64,000 bases of DNA from positions 1 through 64,000 of the forward strand of contig CAUPIJ010000008.1 in the NCBI GenBank assembly GCA_963511305.1, written 5' to 3'. Position 1 is the stretch's first letter. The number at the start of each line of letters is the position of its first letter. This stretch comes from Propionimicrobium sp963511305 (lineage in GTDB: Bacteria > Actinomycetota > Actinomycetes > Propionibacteriales > Propionibacteriaceae). The position numbers and the translations under genes are program-made. Below the pieces are notes generated by a model. That model was not told the origin of the DNA and did not search any database. It was given only the letters and a program-made list of their open reading frames with translations. Below, piece by piece: positions 50,775-60,147 of the stretch.

Positions 50775-51685
50775 GCCAGCGCCTCATCCGGATTCCAGAT
50801 GATCTGCAGCGCCTCGGGAACCACCTCGTAGACGAAGTCGCGACCCTCGCCCATAGTGTCGCCGTCGATCTCGTATGGGGTCGGCTCTTCCATGGTGATG
50901 TGAAGGCGCTGACCGGAGACGGTCGAGATCGCCTCGCGCTTAAACAGCAGACGCCCGAGCAGCTTAGCCCAACCCGCCAGGCCCTTGGGGGAAGCCATCA
51001 TCAGGTCGAGGACGCCGTCGTTCGGCGCGGCCTCGGGGATCAGTTGGAAGCCGCCCTGCAGCTTGGGCACGTTCGCCACCAGAATCAGCGCGGCCTTGCG
51101 GGAATCGCGCTTGTAGCGGCCTTTTCGATCATCGTCGATGCGGTAGCGCATCTTGCGCAGGGGAGTGTCGAAGTTCTTGATGAAGCTGGCCGCGTAGGCT
51201 TGGGCGCCGACGACCGCCTTGAGCTTTTCGTTGGTGTCGTCCATCAGTTGCGCGTCAAAACCGATTCCGCCCATTACCACCAGGTGCTCGGCCTCGTCCT
51301 CATTGCCGTCTACGGTGAGTCGGATGGCGTCCAGCGGGCTCGGCTTGCCAGAAAAGGCATACTTGGCTGCCTCCTCGATGTCCAGCGGAATGTTCAGGTT
51401 TCGGGCCAGTAGGTTGCCGGTGCCTCCTGGCAGCAGGGCGATCGGGATTCCAGAGCCGACAAGCTCAGACAGAACCACACGGACGGTGCCGTCACCACCG
51501 CAGACCAAGACCAGATCGCAGCCGCTTTCGCGCGCCTGCTTGGCCATTTCGTAGCCGGGATCGTCCTCGCTGGTCTCGATGAAGTTGGGTTCGTCGTAGC
51601 CAGCTTCGGTTGCCTGGCTGGTGACTAGCTGCTTGAAATCCTCGGTCTCGACCTTGACCGGGTTGAAAATAACGACCGTTTTCAT
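50771..51685 (-). CDS. diacylglycerol/lipid kinase family protein
   Basis: This 304-residue protein has a DAGK catalytic domain: NP near the start (VVIFNPVK), CGGDGTVRVVLSELVGSGIPIALLPGGTGNLLARNL and GGIGFDAQLM. The C-terminal beta domain (PNDGVLDLMMASPKGL, YEIDGDTMGEG) completes the YegS/DgkB-type fold. It probably phosphorylates a membrane lipid at the inner face. It overlaps dnaA's end by 4 bases and is divergent from serS. Confidence 0.88.
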   Translation of the reverse strand: MKTVVIFNPVKVETEDFKQLVTSQATEAGYDEPNFIETSEDDPGYEMAKQARESGCDLVLVCGGDGTVRVVLSELVGSGIPIALLPGGTGNLLARNLNIPLDIEEAAKYAFSGKPSPLDAIRLTVDGNEDEAEHLVVMGGIGFDAQLMDDTNEKLKAVVGAQAYAASFIKNFDTPLRKMRYRIDDDRKGRYKRDSRKAALILVANVPKLQGGFQLIPEAAPNDGVLDLMMASPKGLAGWAKLLGRLLFKREAISTVSGQRLHITMEEPTPYEIDGDTMGEGRDFVYEVVPEALQIIWNPDEALA

Positions 51686-51741
51686 AATTGAACGCTATCA
51701 GTTGTTCGCCAGGAAGATGAGCAAATAGTAGGCTGGGCTCC

Positions 51742-53013
51742 ATGATTGACCCGAAGTTGATCCGTGAGGATCCCGATGTTATTCGTCGCTCGCAGGCCCG
51801 CCGCAATGAGCCGGTGGAATTGGTGGATCAGGCGGTCGCCGCTGATCAGAACCGCCGATCAGCCATCGCCCAGTTTGAGTCGACGAGGGCCAGTCAAAAG
51901 AAACTCGGTGGCCAGATCGCCAAGGCTACGCCCGAGGAGCGCCAAGAGCTGCTGGCCAAAACCAAGGAGCTCGCGGCGGAAGTTAAGCAGCTGCAGGCAG
52001 CGGCTGACGAGGCAGAACAGCAGTTCCACGACGTTGCGATGTCGCTGGGTAACATCGTCATTGACGGCGTGCCATCCGGCGGCGAGGACGACCTCTTTGT
52101 GGTTGAAGAGTGGGGCACCCCTCGCGATTTCGAGGCTGAGGGCTTCGAGGCGAAGGATCACCTGGAGATCGGCGAACAGATCAGCGCGCTAGATATGGAG
52201 CGCGGCGCGAAGGTCTCTGGCTCGCGTTTCTACTTCCTGACCGGCCCCGGCGCGATGCTCGAGTTTGCGCTGATCCAGCATTCCTTGCACAAGGCCCTGG
52301 AGTGGGGCTTCGAGCCGATGATCGCTCCCGCGCTGGTTAAGCCGTCCGCGATGGATGGCACCGGTTTCCTCGGTCAGGCAGCCGAGGACGTCTACCACCT
52401 CGAACGCGACGACATGTATCTGGTCGGCACCGCTGAGGTTTCGCTGGCCGGCTTCCACTCCGACGAGATTCTGCCCGACGACACGTTGCCCAGGCACTAC
52501 GCGGGCTTTAGTTCGGCGTTCCGCCGCGAGGCCGGCAGCTATGGCAAGGACACTCGCGGCATCTTCCGCGTGCACTGGTTCGACAAGTTTGAGATGTTTG
52601 TTTACTGCGCGCCCGAGGACGCCGAAGCTGAGCATCAGAAGCTGCTCGACTACGAGAAGGACTTCCTGCGTTCGTTGGAGATCCCGTTCCAGGTGCTTGA
52701 CGTCGCCAGCGGCGACCTCGGCCTGTCGGCGGCCCGCAAGTACGACTGCTACGCCTGGTTCCCCGGTCAGCAGCGCTATCGCGAGGTGACCAGCACCTCC
52801 AACTGCACCACGTTCCAGGCTCGTCGCCTGAACATCAGGCTGCGCGACGAGGACGGCGTCCGCCCGTTGGCTACGCTAAACGGCACGCTTTGTGCGATGA
52901 CCCGCATCATCGCGGCGATTCTGGAGAACAACCAGAACGCCGACGGCTCGGTGACCATCCCGAAGGCCCTGCGCCCATATCTGGGTGGTAGGGAGTGCTT
53001 CGAAGTTAAGTAG
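51742..53013 (+). CDS. serS: seryl-tRNA synthetase
   Basis: This 423-residue class II synthetase has an N-terminal coiled-coil arm (about 30-105) and catalytic motifs 2 (FRREAGSYGKDTRGIFRVHWFDKFEMF) and 3 (NGTLCAMTRIIAAILENNQ). It charges tRNA-Ser and the tRNA used for selenocysteine where present. A strong terminator follows. It lies next to the diacylglycerol kinase gene, divergent across 56 bases. Confidence 0.97.
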   Translation: MIDPKLIREDPDVIRRSQARRNEPVELVDQAVAADQNRRSAIAQFESTRASQKKLGGQIAKATPEERQELLAKTKELAAEVKQLQAAADEAEQQFHDVAMSLGNIVIDGVPSGGEDDLFVVEEWGTPRDFEAEGFEAKDHLEIGEQISALDMERGAKVSGSRFYFLTGPGAMLEFALIQHSLHKALEWGFEPMIAPALVKPSAMDGTGFLGQAAEDVYHLERDDMYLVGTAEVSLAGFHSDEILPDDTLPRHYAGFSSAFRREAGSYGKDTRGIFRVHWFDKFEMFVYCAPEDAEAEHQKLLDYEKDFLRSLEIPFQVLDVASGDLGLSAARKYDCYAWFPGQQRYREVTSTSNCTTFQARRLNIRLRDEDGVRPLATLNGTLCAMTRIIAAILENNQNADGSVTIPKALRPYLGGRECFEVK

Positions 53014-53029
53014 CCACCATCTTTTTATA

Positions 53030-53060
53030 GGCCCGCCGGCATTCCCTGGCGGGCCTTTTT
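53030..53060 (+). terminator. intrinsic terminator after serS
   Basis: GGCCCGCC (53030-53037) pairs with GGCGGGCC (53048-53055) and is followed by five T residues. It lies 17 bases past the serS stop and separates it from the iron operon. Confidence 0.9.
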
Positions 53061-53150
53061 AGTTATTCAAAATTTCTCTTTAGCTGTCCGCCGGAGTATC
53101 TTGTTCTTCGGCTTAGGGGAGGCTTGCGCAAAAACTTTTCGATACCGTTT

Positions 53151-53191
53151 TGTTATAATATTGTGCATTGAAATAGGTATAGCTAACCTAA
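53151..53191 (+). promoter_or_regulatory. extended -10 promoter with a DtxR/IdeR-type iron box
   Basis: TGTTATAAT at 53151-53159 is a perfect extended -10 (TGn-TATAAT); no good -35 is seen. Overlapping the likely start, 53173-53191 reads ATAGGTATAGCTAACCTAA, matching 15 of 19 positions of the DtxR/IdeR consensus, with a perfect right half. Binding there would block transcription when iron is ample. Confidence 0.7.
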
Positions 53192-53266
53192 TAAGGCGTG
53201 TATAGTCATTGCGAGAGAGGCGAAGCCTGTTGGCCTCGCGAGCTTTATAACTAACTGAGAGTCGAC

Positions 53267-54880
53267 GTGAATAAGGTTTTAGATAGAGCGCGAACCACGC
53301 GTGGTGCCGCAAATTGGATATTGCCGTTGCTGCTGATCGCGGTTTGCGTCGGAATGCTGAGCAACGTTTTTGCTCCGGCCTCTCGTGCTGCCGAGAACTA
53401 CGACGAAGTCGTCGCGGCGATGACGCAGAAGATTCAGCAGATCCCCGAGCAATACGCCCAGGGTGATCTCGAGGGCATCAAGACCTCGATCCGTCAGGCC
53501 TATTACGAGAACTATCAGACCAGCGGTCTTGAAGATCAAATCAAGCACCGCCTGGGCGACGAGCGCTCATCCGAGTTCGTCAAGGCGCTGCTAGACATGC
53601 GCACGCAGGCGAACTCCGGTGTGCCTGCTGCTGATCTCGAGAAATCCTCAATGGACGTGATAGGCAAGCTGGAGGCCAACGTCAAGGAGCTCGAAGACGC
53701 GCCGGAGCTAAACGACCAGTGGACGCGCGTTGCGGGCAACATCTCAGATCTGCTGACCTCTGCCAAGGACGAGTACGCGGCCGGCAACTTCGAGAAGGCG
53801 TACAAGGCTGCGACCGACGCCTACCTCGCCCAGTACGAGGCGAATGGCCTTGAGAAGGCCACAATCTCTTACATCGGCCAGTCCCGTGTGTCTCAGCTCG
53901 AGGGGCTATACGCCGACATGCGTCAGATGGCCAAAGACCAGTCGAAGAGCGTCGACGAGTACGCCGCTGTTGCTGACGAATTGATCTCTTACGTCCAAGA
54001 GGACGCCAAGACGCTCGACGAGCTTACCGCTCCGGACGCCGAACTCGGCTGGCGTGGCTTCTTCGCGTCGTTCCTGATTCTGCTTCGTGAGGGCGCTGAG
54101 GCGCTGCTGGTTGTGGCAGCCGTGGTCACCTATGCGTTGAAGGGTGGTCGTCGCGATCAGCTCAAGGGCATCTTCGTTGGTGTTCTTGCGGCCCTGGCCA
54201 TTTCGGTTGGTTTGGCGGTTGTTTTCGCCAATATCACTGCGTCGGCGTCGAGCGGGTTCTCGCAGGAGCTGATCGAGGGCATCACTGGCTTGCTGGCCGT
54301 CGTGATGCTGATTTGGGTCTCGAACTGGATTCTCAACAAGGCCAGCGGAAACAAGTGGGAGCAGTACCTCGAGCGCACCGCGGGTGAGAAGGCCGCGAAG
54401 GGCGGCGTGTTCGCGCTAGCCATGGTGGCGTTCCTGGCCGTGCTGCGAGAGGGCTCCGAGACGGTGCTGTTCTATCTGCCGATCATCGCGGGTGCAAAGA
54501 ACGGCGCCGACCACGCGAAGATCTGGCTGGGCGTCGGCCTCGCCGTGCTAATCCTCGTGATCTTGTTCCTGCTGGTCTGGAAGTTCGGCGTGCGCCTGCC
54601 GATGAAGGCCTTCTTCAAGTGGACATCAATTTTGCTTGGACTTCTTGCCGTCACCATCGCCGGTGGTGCCATCAAGGAATTCCAAGACGCGACGCTCATT
54701 TCGTCGCATCGGGTGGAAGGCGTGCCCGAGATATCTCTGTTGGGTATCTACCCGACAGTCGAATCGCTCGGTGCGCAGCTGCTGGTCATCCTGATTCTGG
54801 TGGTGCTCGGCTGGTTGCAGTATCGACAATCAAAGAAATCGGGGAACGAAACCGCTAAAGAAGCGGCCCCACAAAACTGA
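53267..54880 (+). CDS. FTR1-family iron permease with an extracytoplasmic N-terminal domain
   Basis: This 537-residue protein starts with GTG and has a signal peptide (IVPLLLIAVCVGMLSNVFAPASRA-like). A helical extracytoplasmic region of about 230 residues contains paired repeats (YDEVVAAMTQKIQQIP..., NISDLLTSAKDEY...). Seven-helix FTR1 follows with both iron-passage motifs: REGAE (Arg274) and REGSE (Arg394). The architecture is like EfeU/FtrC and the BfeU of bifidobacteria. It is the first gene of the iron operon, after the iron box. Confidence 0.9.
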   Translation: MNKVLDRARTTRGAANWILPLLLIAVCVGMLSNVFAPASRAAENYDEVVAAMTQKIQQIPEQYAQGDLEGIKTSIRQAYYENYQTSGLEDQIKHRLGDERSSEFVKALLDMRTQANSGVPAADLEKSSMDVIGKLEANVKELEDAPELNDQWTRVAGNISDLLTSAKDEYAAGNFEKAYKAATDAYLAQYEANGLEKATISYIGQSRVSQLEGLYADMRQMAKDQSKSVDEYAAVADELISYVQEDAKTLDELTAPDAELGWRGFFASFLILLREGAEALLVVAAVVTYALKGGRRDQLKGIFVGVLAALAISVGLAVVFANITASASSGFSQELIEGITGLLAVVMLIWVSNWILNKASGNKWEQYLERTAGEKAAKGGVFALAMVAFLAVLREGSETVLFYLPIIAGAKNGADHAKIWLGVGLAVLILVILFLLVWKFGVRLPMKAFFKWTSILLGLLAVTIAGGAIKEFQDATLISSHRVEGVPEISLLGIYPTVESLGAQLLVILILVVLGWLQYRQSKKSGNETAKEAAPQN

Positions 54881-54892
54881 AAGGAGTAATCA

Positions 54893-55531
54893 GTGAAGAA
54901 ACTTATTGCGCTGATTGCCGCTTTGCTCATGGCTCTGGCCTTTACGGCTTGTGACAGCACCGAAAAGAAGGCCGATAGCGATGCTAAGCCGACCGAGTCT
55001 GCTGCCGCTACTGATGCTGCCGAAGAGCCCACCGATCCTGACGTGATCGGCATTAACGAGATTCCGGTCGGTGATTCCGGCCCCCAGACCAGCGGTCCCC
55101 TCGAGGTCGACCTGGTTTACTTCCAGGCTGTCGACATGGAGCACGGCTCGATGTCCATGCCTCCGGCTTCCGAGTCTGACATGCACTTCGAGATCGACGT
55201 CAAGACCACCGACGAGGCCAAGGAATGGGGCTACGAGGCCGATCAGTTCCTGCCTTACCTCGATCCGAAGGTAGAGATCAAGGACGTCAACACTGGCGAG
55301 GTTATCGATCCGGGCACCATGATGCCGATGATCGCCTCGGACGGCCCGCACTACGGCAACAACATCAAGCTGAAGCCGGGCAAGTACGACGTCACCATCA
55401 CCATCGCCTCCCCGGCCGACGAGTTCATGCTGCACACCGGTAAGGACTCCTCTGGCGTTAAGGGTCGCTTCTGGACTGAGCCACTGAAGTTCGAGTTCAA
55501 GAACTGGAACTGGGACGGCCAGCTCGTCTAA
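54893..55531 (+). CDS. P19-type periplasmic-iron-binding lipoprotein
   Basis: This 212-residue lipoprotein has a signal ending FTACDS (lipobox TAC). The P19/Tp34 domain follows, with Met/His/Glu metal ligands in MEHGSMSMPPASESDMHFEID, GPHYGNNIKL and EFMLHTGKD. P19 proteins bind Cu/Fe and feed iron to FTR1; here it lies 12 bases after the permease, as in Campylobacter and the BfeUOB cluster of Bifidobacterium. It starts at GTG after GGAG. Confidence 0.88.
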   Translation: MKKLIALIAALLMALAFTACDSTEKKADSDAKPTESAAATDAAEEPTDPDVIGINEIPVGDSGPQTSGPLEVDLVYFQAVDMEHGSMSMPPASESDMHFEIDVKTTDEAKEWGYEADQFLPYLDPKVEIKDVNTGEVIDPGTMMPMIASDGPHYGNNIKLKPGKYDVTITIASPADEFMLHTGKDSSGVKGRFWTEPLKFEFKNWNWDGQLV

Positions 55532-55542
55532 ATAAATAACCA

Positions 55543-55586
55543 GCTGCGCACCCTCGAGAGGCTTCTGCCGCTCGAGGGTGTTGCAG
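55543..55586 (+). terminator. hairpin between the P19 gene and the DUF2318 gene
   Basis: CACCCTCGAG (55549-55558) pairs perfectly with CTCGAGGGTG (55571-55580), extended by CTGC/GCAG outside. There is no T tract, so it may partly stop transcription or protect the upstream mRNA end, allowing more permease and P19 than downstream proteins. Confidence 0.6.
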
Positions 55587-55627
55587 TAGGGCAAGGTTTG
55601 TAAATTAGCCAACGCCCAAGCACGCAG

Positions 55628-55633
55628 TATGAT
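55628..55633 (+). promoter_or_regulatory. possible second promoter before the DUF2318 gene
   Basis: A TATGAT -10-like hexamer lies 42 bases before the DUF2318 start. A direct repeat TTAGCTAGATAATTAGCTGA lies nearer the start. No convincing -35 and no iron box are seen here. Confidence 0.25.
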
Positions 55634-55674
55634 CGAACAGATTATTAGCTAGATAATTAGCTGAGGCTTAACAA

Positions 55675-56985
55675 ATGCTTAAACTCTTCGTCGCAGCCGT
55701 CAGGCTATCGATGCCGCTGCTTCTGACGATCGCCATTCTGTTGGCGTCCAGGGCGCACGCGCCGATGGAACGCCGGACGGTGTCTCGGATCACCTGGGCG
55801 GTGACTGTGCTGACACTCGCCGCGGCCGCAGTCTTAGCCCAGCTACGAATAAACACGACGTTAATCAACATCCCAACGATGAACACCGTCGTCGGTATCC
55901 CGGCGATTATCTCGGCGATCGTCTTTCTGGTAGCGGTCTGGATGTTCGGCAACCGCGATCTGCACGACATCGAGCAAACCTTCCGCCACCGCTTCCTGAC
56001 GGGCACGGCCCTGGTGACGCTGGCGTTCAACGCCGTCTTCCTGGGTTTCCCGTATTTCTTCGGCACCGACGGTATCGTCCTGATGGGCTCCAGCCTGTTC
56101 GAGACCGAGAGCCTGCTGCGCCTGACCGGTTACGTGCTGGGCACGATCCTGGTGCTGGTGGCCTGCTGGTGCTACGTGGTTTCGGCTCGCCGCGTGCCTT
56201 GGGTGGTGCGCACGGTGATCACGGTCGTGGTCTTCATTGCGATCATCGGCCCGCGCGCGGTGCTGCTCTACCAGCAGCTATCAACTAGGGGAGTGCTGCC
56301 GAAGAGCAATCTGATTTTTGATCTGGTGTTGTGGATCCAATACAACGGCCCGTTGACTCAGCTGGCGCTCGCCGTGTTGATCGGCGTGCCCAGCGTCATC
56401 GCGCTGTGGACGCACGCCCGAGGCCCGGTCGCGAACTCGGCTGAGGCCCGCGTGCGCAAGGCCGACCAGATCTCACGCAGGCAGTTCATGTCTTTGTCGG
56501 TGGTGCTCAGCGCGCTGTTCGGCGTGACGCTGACCGTTGGCCATGCTAAGGCGGAGGCCAAGCCGGAGCTCTCGCCGATCGAGCCGTCCACCATTGATGG
56601 CGATCACGTGCTGGTCGACCGCGCGACCGTCTCCGATGGCCATCTGCACCGCTTCGCTATCACCACCAGGCCGGGCCTGGAATATCCCGGTAAGGCCGGC
56701 GGCGTCTACAAGACCCAGGGTGGGGTAGAGGTGCGGTTCATCGTCATCATGAAGAACGAGATCGCCTACGGCACCGGCCTGGACGCCTGCGAGATCTGCG
56801 GCGACTCCGGCTACTACGAGTCCGACGGCAAGGTGATCTGCGAGAAGTGCAACGTGATGATGAACATCCAGACCATCGGCTTCCCCGGCGGCTGCAACCC
56901 AATTCCGATTTCCTACGAGGTGGTCGGCGACAACCTGCAGTTCTCGCTGGCGGAACTCGAAGGCAATGAGAACGTCTTTAGGTAA
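55675..56985 (+). CDS. DUF2318 Fe-S-containing integral membrane protein
   Basis: This 436-residue protein has about seven N-terminal transmembrane helices (1-280), then an extracytoplasmic DUF2318 domain (about 300-436). Its cysteines CEICGDSGYYESDGKVICEKCNVMMNI and FPGGC look like metal or heme-free Fe-S ligands. DUF2318 proteins co-occur with P19/FTR1 and are thought to pass electrons for iron reduction. It begins 89 bases past the hairpin and 3 bases before the first permease gene. Confidence 0.85.
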   Translation: MLKLFVAAVRLSMPLLLTIAILLASRAHAPMERRTVSRITWAVTVLTLAAAAVLAQLRINTTLINIPTMNTVVGIPAIISAIVFLVAVWMFGNRDLHDIEQTFRHRFLTGTALVTLAFNAVFLGFPYFFGTDGIVLMGSSLFETESLLRLTGYVLGTILVLVACWCYVVSARRVPWVVRTVITVVVFIAIIGPRAVLLYQQLSTRGVLPKSNLIFDLVLWIQYNGPLTQLALAVLIGVPSVIALWTHARGPVANSAEARVRKADQISRRQFMSLSVVLSALFGVTLTVGHAKAEAKPELSPIEPSTIDGDHVLVDRATVSDGHLHRFAITTRPGLEYPGKAGGVYKTQGGVEVRFIVIMKNEIAYGTGLDACEICGDSGYYESDGKVICEKCNVMMNIQTIGFPGGCNPIPISYEVVGDNLQFSLAELEGNENVFR

Positions 56986-56988
56986 AGC

Positions 56989-58257
56989 ATGTTTTTCTGG
57001 CGAATGATTTTCCGAGCACTGCGCCGGCAGCTGAGTAAGCGGCTGCTGGTGGCGGTGACTATCTTTTTAGGCGCGAGCCTGACGACGTCGATGTTCGCGG
57101 TGATGCTGGACGTCGGCGACAAGATTAAGCAGGAGCTGGGCAGCTACGGCGCAAACATCCAGGTACTGCCGAAGGGCGCTGCCGTAATCTCCGATATGTA
57201 CGACGTGGATGCCGAGCAGACCCAAAGCGCGCTGCGCGAGGACGAGCTGCCCAAGCTGAAGACGATTTTCTGGGCCTACAACATCGAAGATTTCGCGCCG
57301 TTCCTAGAGGTGGACACCACCCTCGACGGAGAGGAGATCAAGGCTCACGGCACCTGGTTCCACAACACGATCAGCCTGCCGACTGGCGACGACGTGACCA
57401 CCGGCCTGCGGGGCATGCGCGACTGGTGGAAGATCGACGGCCAGTGGGCAAACGATGCTGGTGAGATGATGGTGGGTTCGACGCTCGCTCAGCGTCATGG
57501 CTGGTCGCTCGGCGATGAGGTAGAACTCAAGACCGGCGATCAGAGCGCCTCGCTGAAGATCTCCGGCATCTATAGCGCCGGTTCGGAAGAGGATCGCACA
57601 GCATACATTCCGCTGGCCACCGCCCAGCAGCTGAGCGGTCGGGCAGGCCAGGTCGGCAAGATCGAGGTTCGCGCGCTGACTACGCCGGATAACGAGCTGG
57701 CCAGCCGCGCCGCACGCGACCCGAGCACGCTTTCGCTGGAAGAGTGGGAGACCTGGTACTGCACGGCCTACGTTTCCTCGATCTCGTATCAGATCGAGGA
57801 GGTCATGACTAACGCCGACGCCAAGGCCGTCCGTCAGATCGCCGATACCGAGGGCGTGATCCTTGACAAGACGCAGATGATAATGACGATGGTCGCAGGC
57901 TTCGCGATGGTCGCGGCTGCGCTGGGCATCGCAAATCTGGTGACCGCGTCCGTGATGGAGCGCAGCAAGGAGATCGGCCTGATGAAGGCGCTCGGCGCGC
58001 GCAACGGAGCGATCATCGGGCTGATCGTCACTGAGACGGTGGTGGTCGGCCTGGTCGGTGGCATCTTGGGCTTCTTTGCCGGTGTCGGCCTGGCTCAGCT
58101 GGTTGGCCAGCTGGTCTTCGGCTCGGCGATCACGATTCGGCCGATGGTTGCCCCGCTGATGGGCCTGATCATTCTGCTGACGGTGCTGATCGGGTGTATC
58201 CCGTCGATACATTCCATGCTGAAGCTGACCCCGACGCAGGTACTGCACGGACGGTGA
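56989..58257 (+). CDS. MacB/FtsX-type ABC permease, first of a pair
   Basis: This 422-residue protein has an N-terminal helix (LLVAVTIFLGASLTTSMFAVML), an extracytoplasmic MacB-like domain and three C-terminal helices ending SIHSMLKLTPTQVLHGR. QELGSYGANIQVLPKGA is shared with the second permease (LRSYGANMVVLPQGA), showing a duplication. Such permeases in P19/FTR1 operons probably couple ATP use to extracytoplasmic steps rather than pump iron directly. Confidence 0.85.
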   Translation: MFFWRMIFRALRRQLSKRLLVAVTIFLGASLTTSMFAVMLDVGDKIKQELGSYGANIQVLPKGAAVISDMYDVDAEQTQSALREDELPKLKTIFWAYNIEDFAPFLEVDTTLDGEEIKAHGTWFHNTISLPTGDDVTTGLRGMRDWWKIDGQWANDAGEMMVGSTLAQRHGWSLGDEVELKTGDQSASLKISGIYSAGSEEDRTAYIPLATAQQLSGRAGQVGKIEVRALTTPDNELASRAARDPSTLSLEEWETWYCTAYVSSISYQIEEVMTNADAKAVRQIADTEGVILDKTQMIMTMVAGFAMVAAALGIANLVTASVMERSKEIGLMKALGARNGAIIGLIVTETVVVGLVGGILGFFAGVGLAQLVGQLVFGSAITIRPMVAPLMGLIILLTVLIGCIPSIHSMLKLTPTQVLHGR

Positions 58258-58261
58258 TGAG

Positions 58262-59392
58262 ATGAACAATAAGCAACGGCGCATGTATTTGCGCATGATC
58301 ACGAAGTCGCTGTTTAAGCGCATGTCGCGCGTGCTGATCGCGTCCCTGTCTATCGCGGTCGGCGCCGCCACGCTGTCGGGGCTCGGCCTGGTTGCCTATA
58401 CCGTCCCCAAGCAGCTGACCGCCGAGCTGCGCAGCTACGGCGCGAACATGGTGGTGCTGCCGCAGGGTGCGGACGCGATCTCGCCGGACAAGATCAACGA
58501 CATCGACAAGCTGGCCGGAGACAAGACCATCGGCCGAGCCGGATATCAGTACGCGAACCTGCTTTACAACCAGCAATCCATCCAGGTGGTCGCCACCTCG
58601 ATGGACGACGTCGCGAAGGTTCGCCCCTACTGGGAGATCGACGGCGAGCGGCCGTCGGGACCGAACGAGGTGCTGGTCGGCGAGTCGGTTGCCGAGCTCT
58701 ACCGCTTCGAGGCGGGCAAGAATGTCGGCCTGACCGAGCCAACCACAGAGAAGGGCGTGGCGAAGCAGCTCAAGATCTCCGGCATCCTGCGCACCGGCGG
58801 CCCGGAGGACGAGAGCATCGTGATGACGCCCGAAGGCCTAGCGCAGTTCAACCAGCCGGCGGGCTACAACCTGATCGAGTACTCGATCGACGGCGACACT
58901 AACACCATCAACACGTTGGCCACGCAGATCACAGAATCCAACGAGGGGCTCGAGGCCGAGGTGGTGCGACGAACCAGCGAGAACGAGAGCGGCATCGCCA
59001 CCACCATGCAGACACTGATTTGGCTAGTCAGCGCCATCATCGTCGTGCTGACGGTGATCTCTGTCTCGGCGACGCTGAGCGCGATCGTCAACGAACGCGC
59101 CAAGGAATTCGGCCTCAAGAAGGCCCTCGGCGCGCTGTCCAACGACATCATGGGTGAGCTGCTCGGTGAGTCCGTGCTGCTGGGCCTGTTTGGTGGCGCG
59201 ATTGGCGTGGCCATCGGCATCTGGATCGCGGACGCCATCTCTGTGCGTGCGTTCGCCATCGACCTGGACATCAACTGGTGGGTTGTGCCCATCACGCTGT
59301 TAATTTCAACCGCGATCAGCCTGGTCGGCACGCTGCTGCCGGCGCGCAGGATTTCGCAGATTAAGCCAAGCAACGTTCTGAGCGGAGAATAA
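58262..59392 (+). CDS. MacB/FtsX-type ABC permease, second of a pair
   Basis: This 376-residue protein has the same plan as its upstream neighbour: helix (VLIASLSIAVGAATLSGLGLVAY), periplasmic domain and three C-terminal helices, with KEFGLKKALGALSNDIMGELLGES as the ATPase coupling region. It starts 4 bases after the first permease stop and ends 2 bases before the ATPase start, so the three are co-translated. Confidence 0.85.
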   Translation: MNNKQRRMYLRMITKSLFKRMSRVLIASLSIAVGAATLSGLGLVAYTVPKQLTAELRSYGANMVVLPQGADAISPDKINDIDKLAGDKTIGRAGYQYANLLYNQQSIQVVATSMDDVAKVRPYWEIDGERPSGPNEVLVGESVAELYRFEAGKNVGLTEPTTEKGVAKQLKISGILRTGGPEDESIVMTPEGLAQFNQPAGYNLIEYSIDGDTNTINTLATQITESNEGLEAEVVRRTSENESGIATTMQTLIWLVSAIIVVLTVISVSATLSAIVNERAKEFGLKKALGALSNDIMGELLGESVLLGLFGGAIGVAIGIWIADAISVRAFAIDLDINWWVVPITLLISTAISLVGTLLPARRISQIKPSNVLSGE

Positions 59393-59394
59393 TC

Positions 59395-60147
59395 ATGGAA
59401 CATCAGCCAACCGAATCCGTTTATTCAGTTCGTGGGGTGAGCCGCAGGTATGGCGACCTGGCCGCGCTCGATAACGTCAGCCTCGAGATCGCCCGCGGTG
59501 AGTGGGTGAGCATCGTCGGGCCTAGTGGTTCAGGCAAGTCGACCCTGATGAACATCTTGGGCTGCATGGACACCCCGACCGACGGGGTAGTGCTGCTCGA
59601 GGGTGACCGGCTCGACAAGATGGGCGAGCCCGAGCTGGCCAACGTGCGTCGGCACAAGATCGGCCTGGTCTTCCAGCAGTTCCACCTGGTCAAGCACCTG
59701 AACGCGGTCGAGAATGTGATGCTCGCGCAGTATTACCACTCGATCCCGGACGAGGACGAGGCGATGGCCGCGCTCGAGCGGGTGGGCATGGCCGATCGCG
59801 CCACGCACCTGCCCAGCGAGCTGTCCGGCGGCGAGCAGCAGCGAGTCTGCGTGGCTCGCGCCCTGATCAACCACCCGTCGGTGATCCTGGCAGACGAGCC
59901 CACCGGCAACCTGGACGAGGCTAACGAGTCGATCGTCATCGATTTCTTCCACCAGCTGCACGACGCCGGCACCACTCTGGTGGTTGTCACGCACGACGCT
60001 GAGGTTGCTGCGCAAGGGCAGCGTCAGATTATCCTTGAACACGGCCGCATCGCCCGCGAGGTGAACGACATCTCTGCTACTCCCACCAAGGGCAGCAGCT
60101 GGTATCGGGCGGCAAAGGAAGAGGAGGCTGAAAATGCGCAAGAGTGA
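59395..60147 (+). CDS. MacB-like ABC transporter ATP-binding protein
   Basis: This 250-residue ATPase has Walker A VGPSGSGKST, signature LSGGEQQRVCVARAL, Walker B VILADEPTGNLD and switch His in VVVTHD. It energises the two permeases upstream. Its stop overlaps the start of the FMN-binding gene by 14 bases. Confidence 0.9.
   Translation: MEHQPTESVYSVRGVSRRYGDLAALDNVSLEIARGEWVSIVGPSGSGKSTLMNILGCMDTPTDGVVLLEGDRLDKMGEPELANVRRHKIGLVFQQFHLVKHLNAVENVMLAQYYHSIPDEDEAMAALERVGMADRATHLPSELSGGEQQRVCVARALINHPSVILADEPTGNLDEANESIVIDFFHQLHDAGTTLVVVTHDAEVAAQGQRQIILEHGRIAREVNDISATPTKGSSWYRAAKEEEAENAQE

Noticed and set aside
53067..53312. 81-codon minus-strand frame upstream of the FTR1 gene
   Set aside because: It covers the promoter and iron box of the iron operon and the FTR1 start, and resembles no family.
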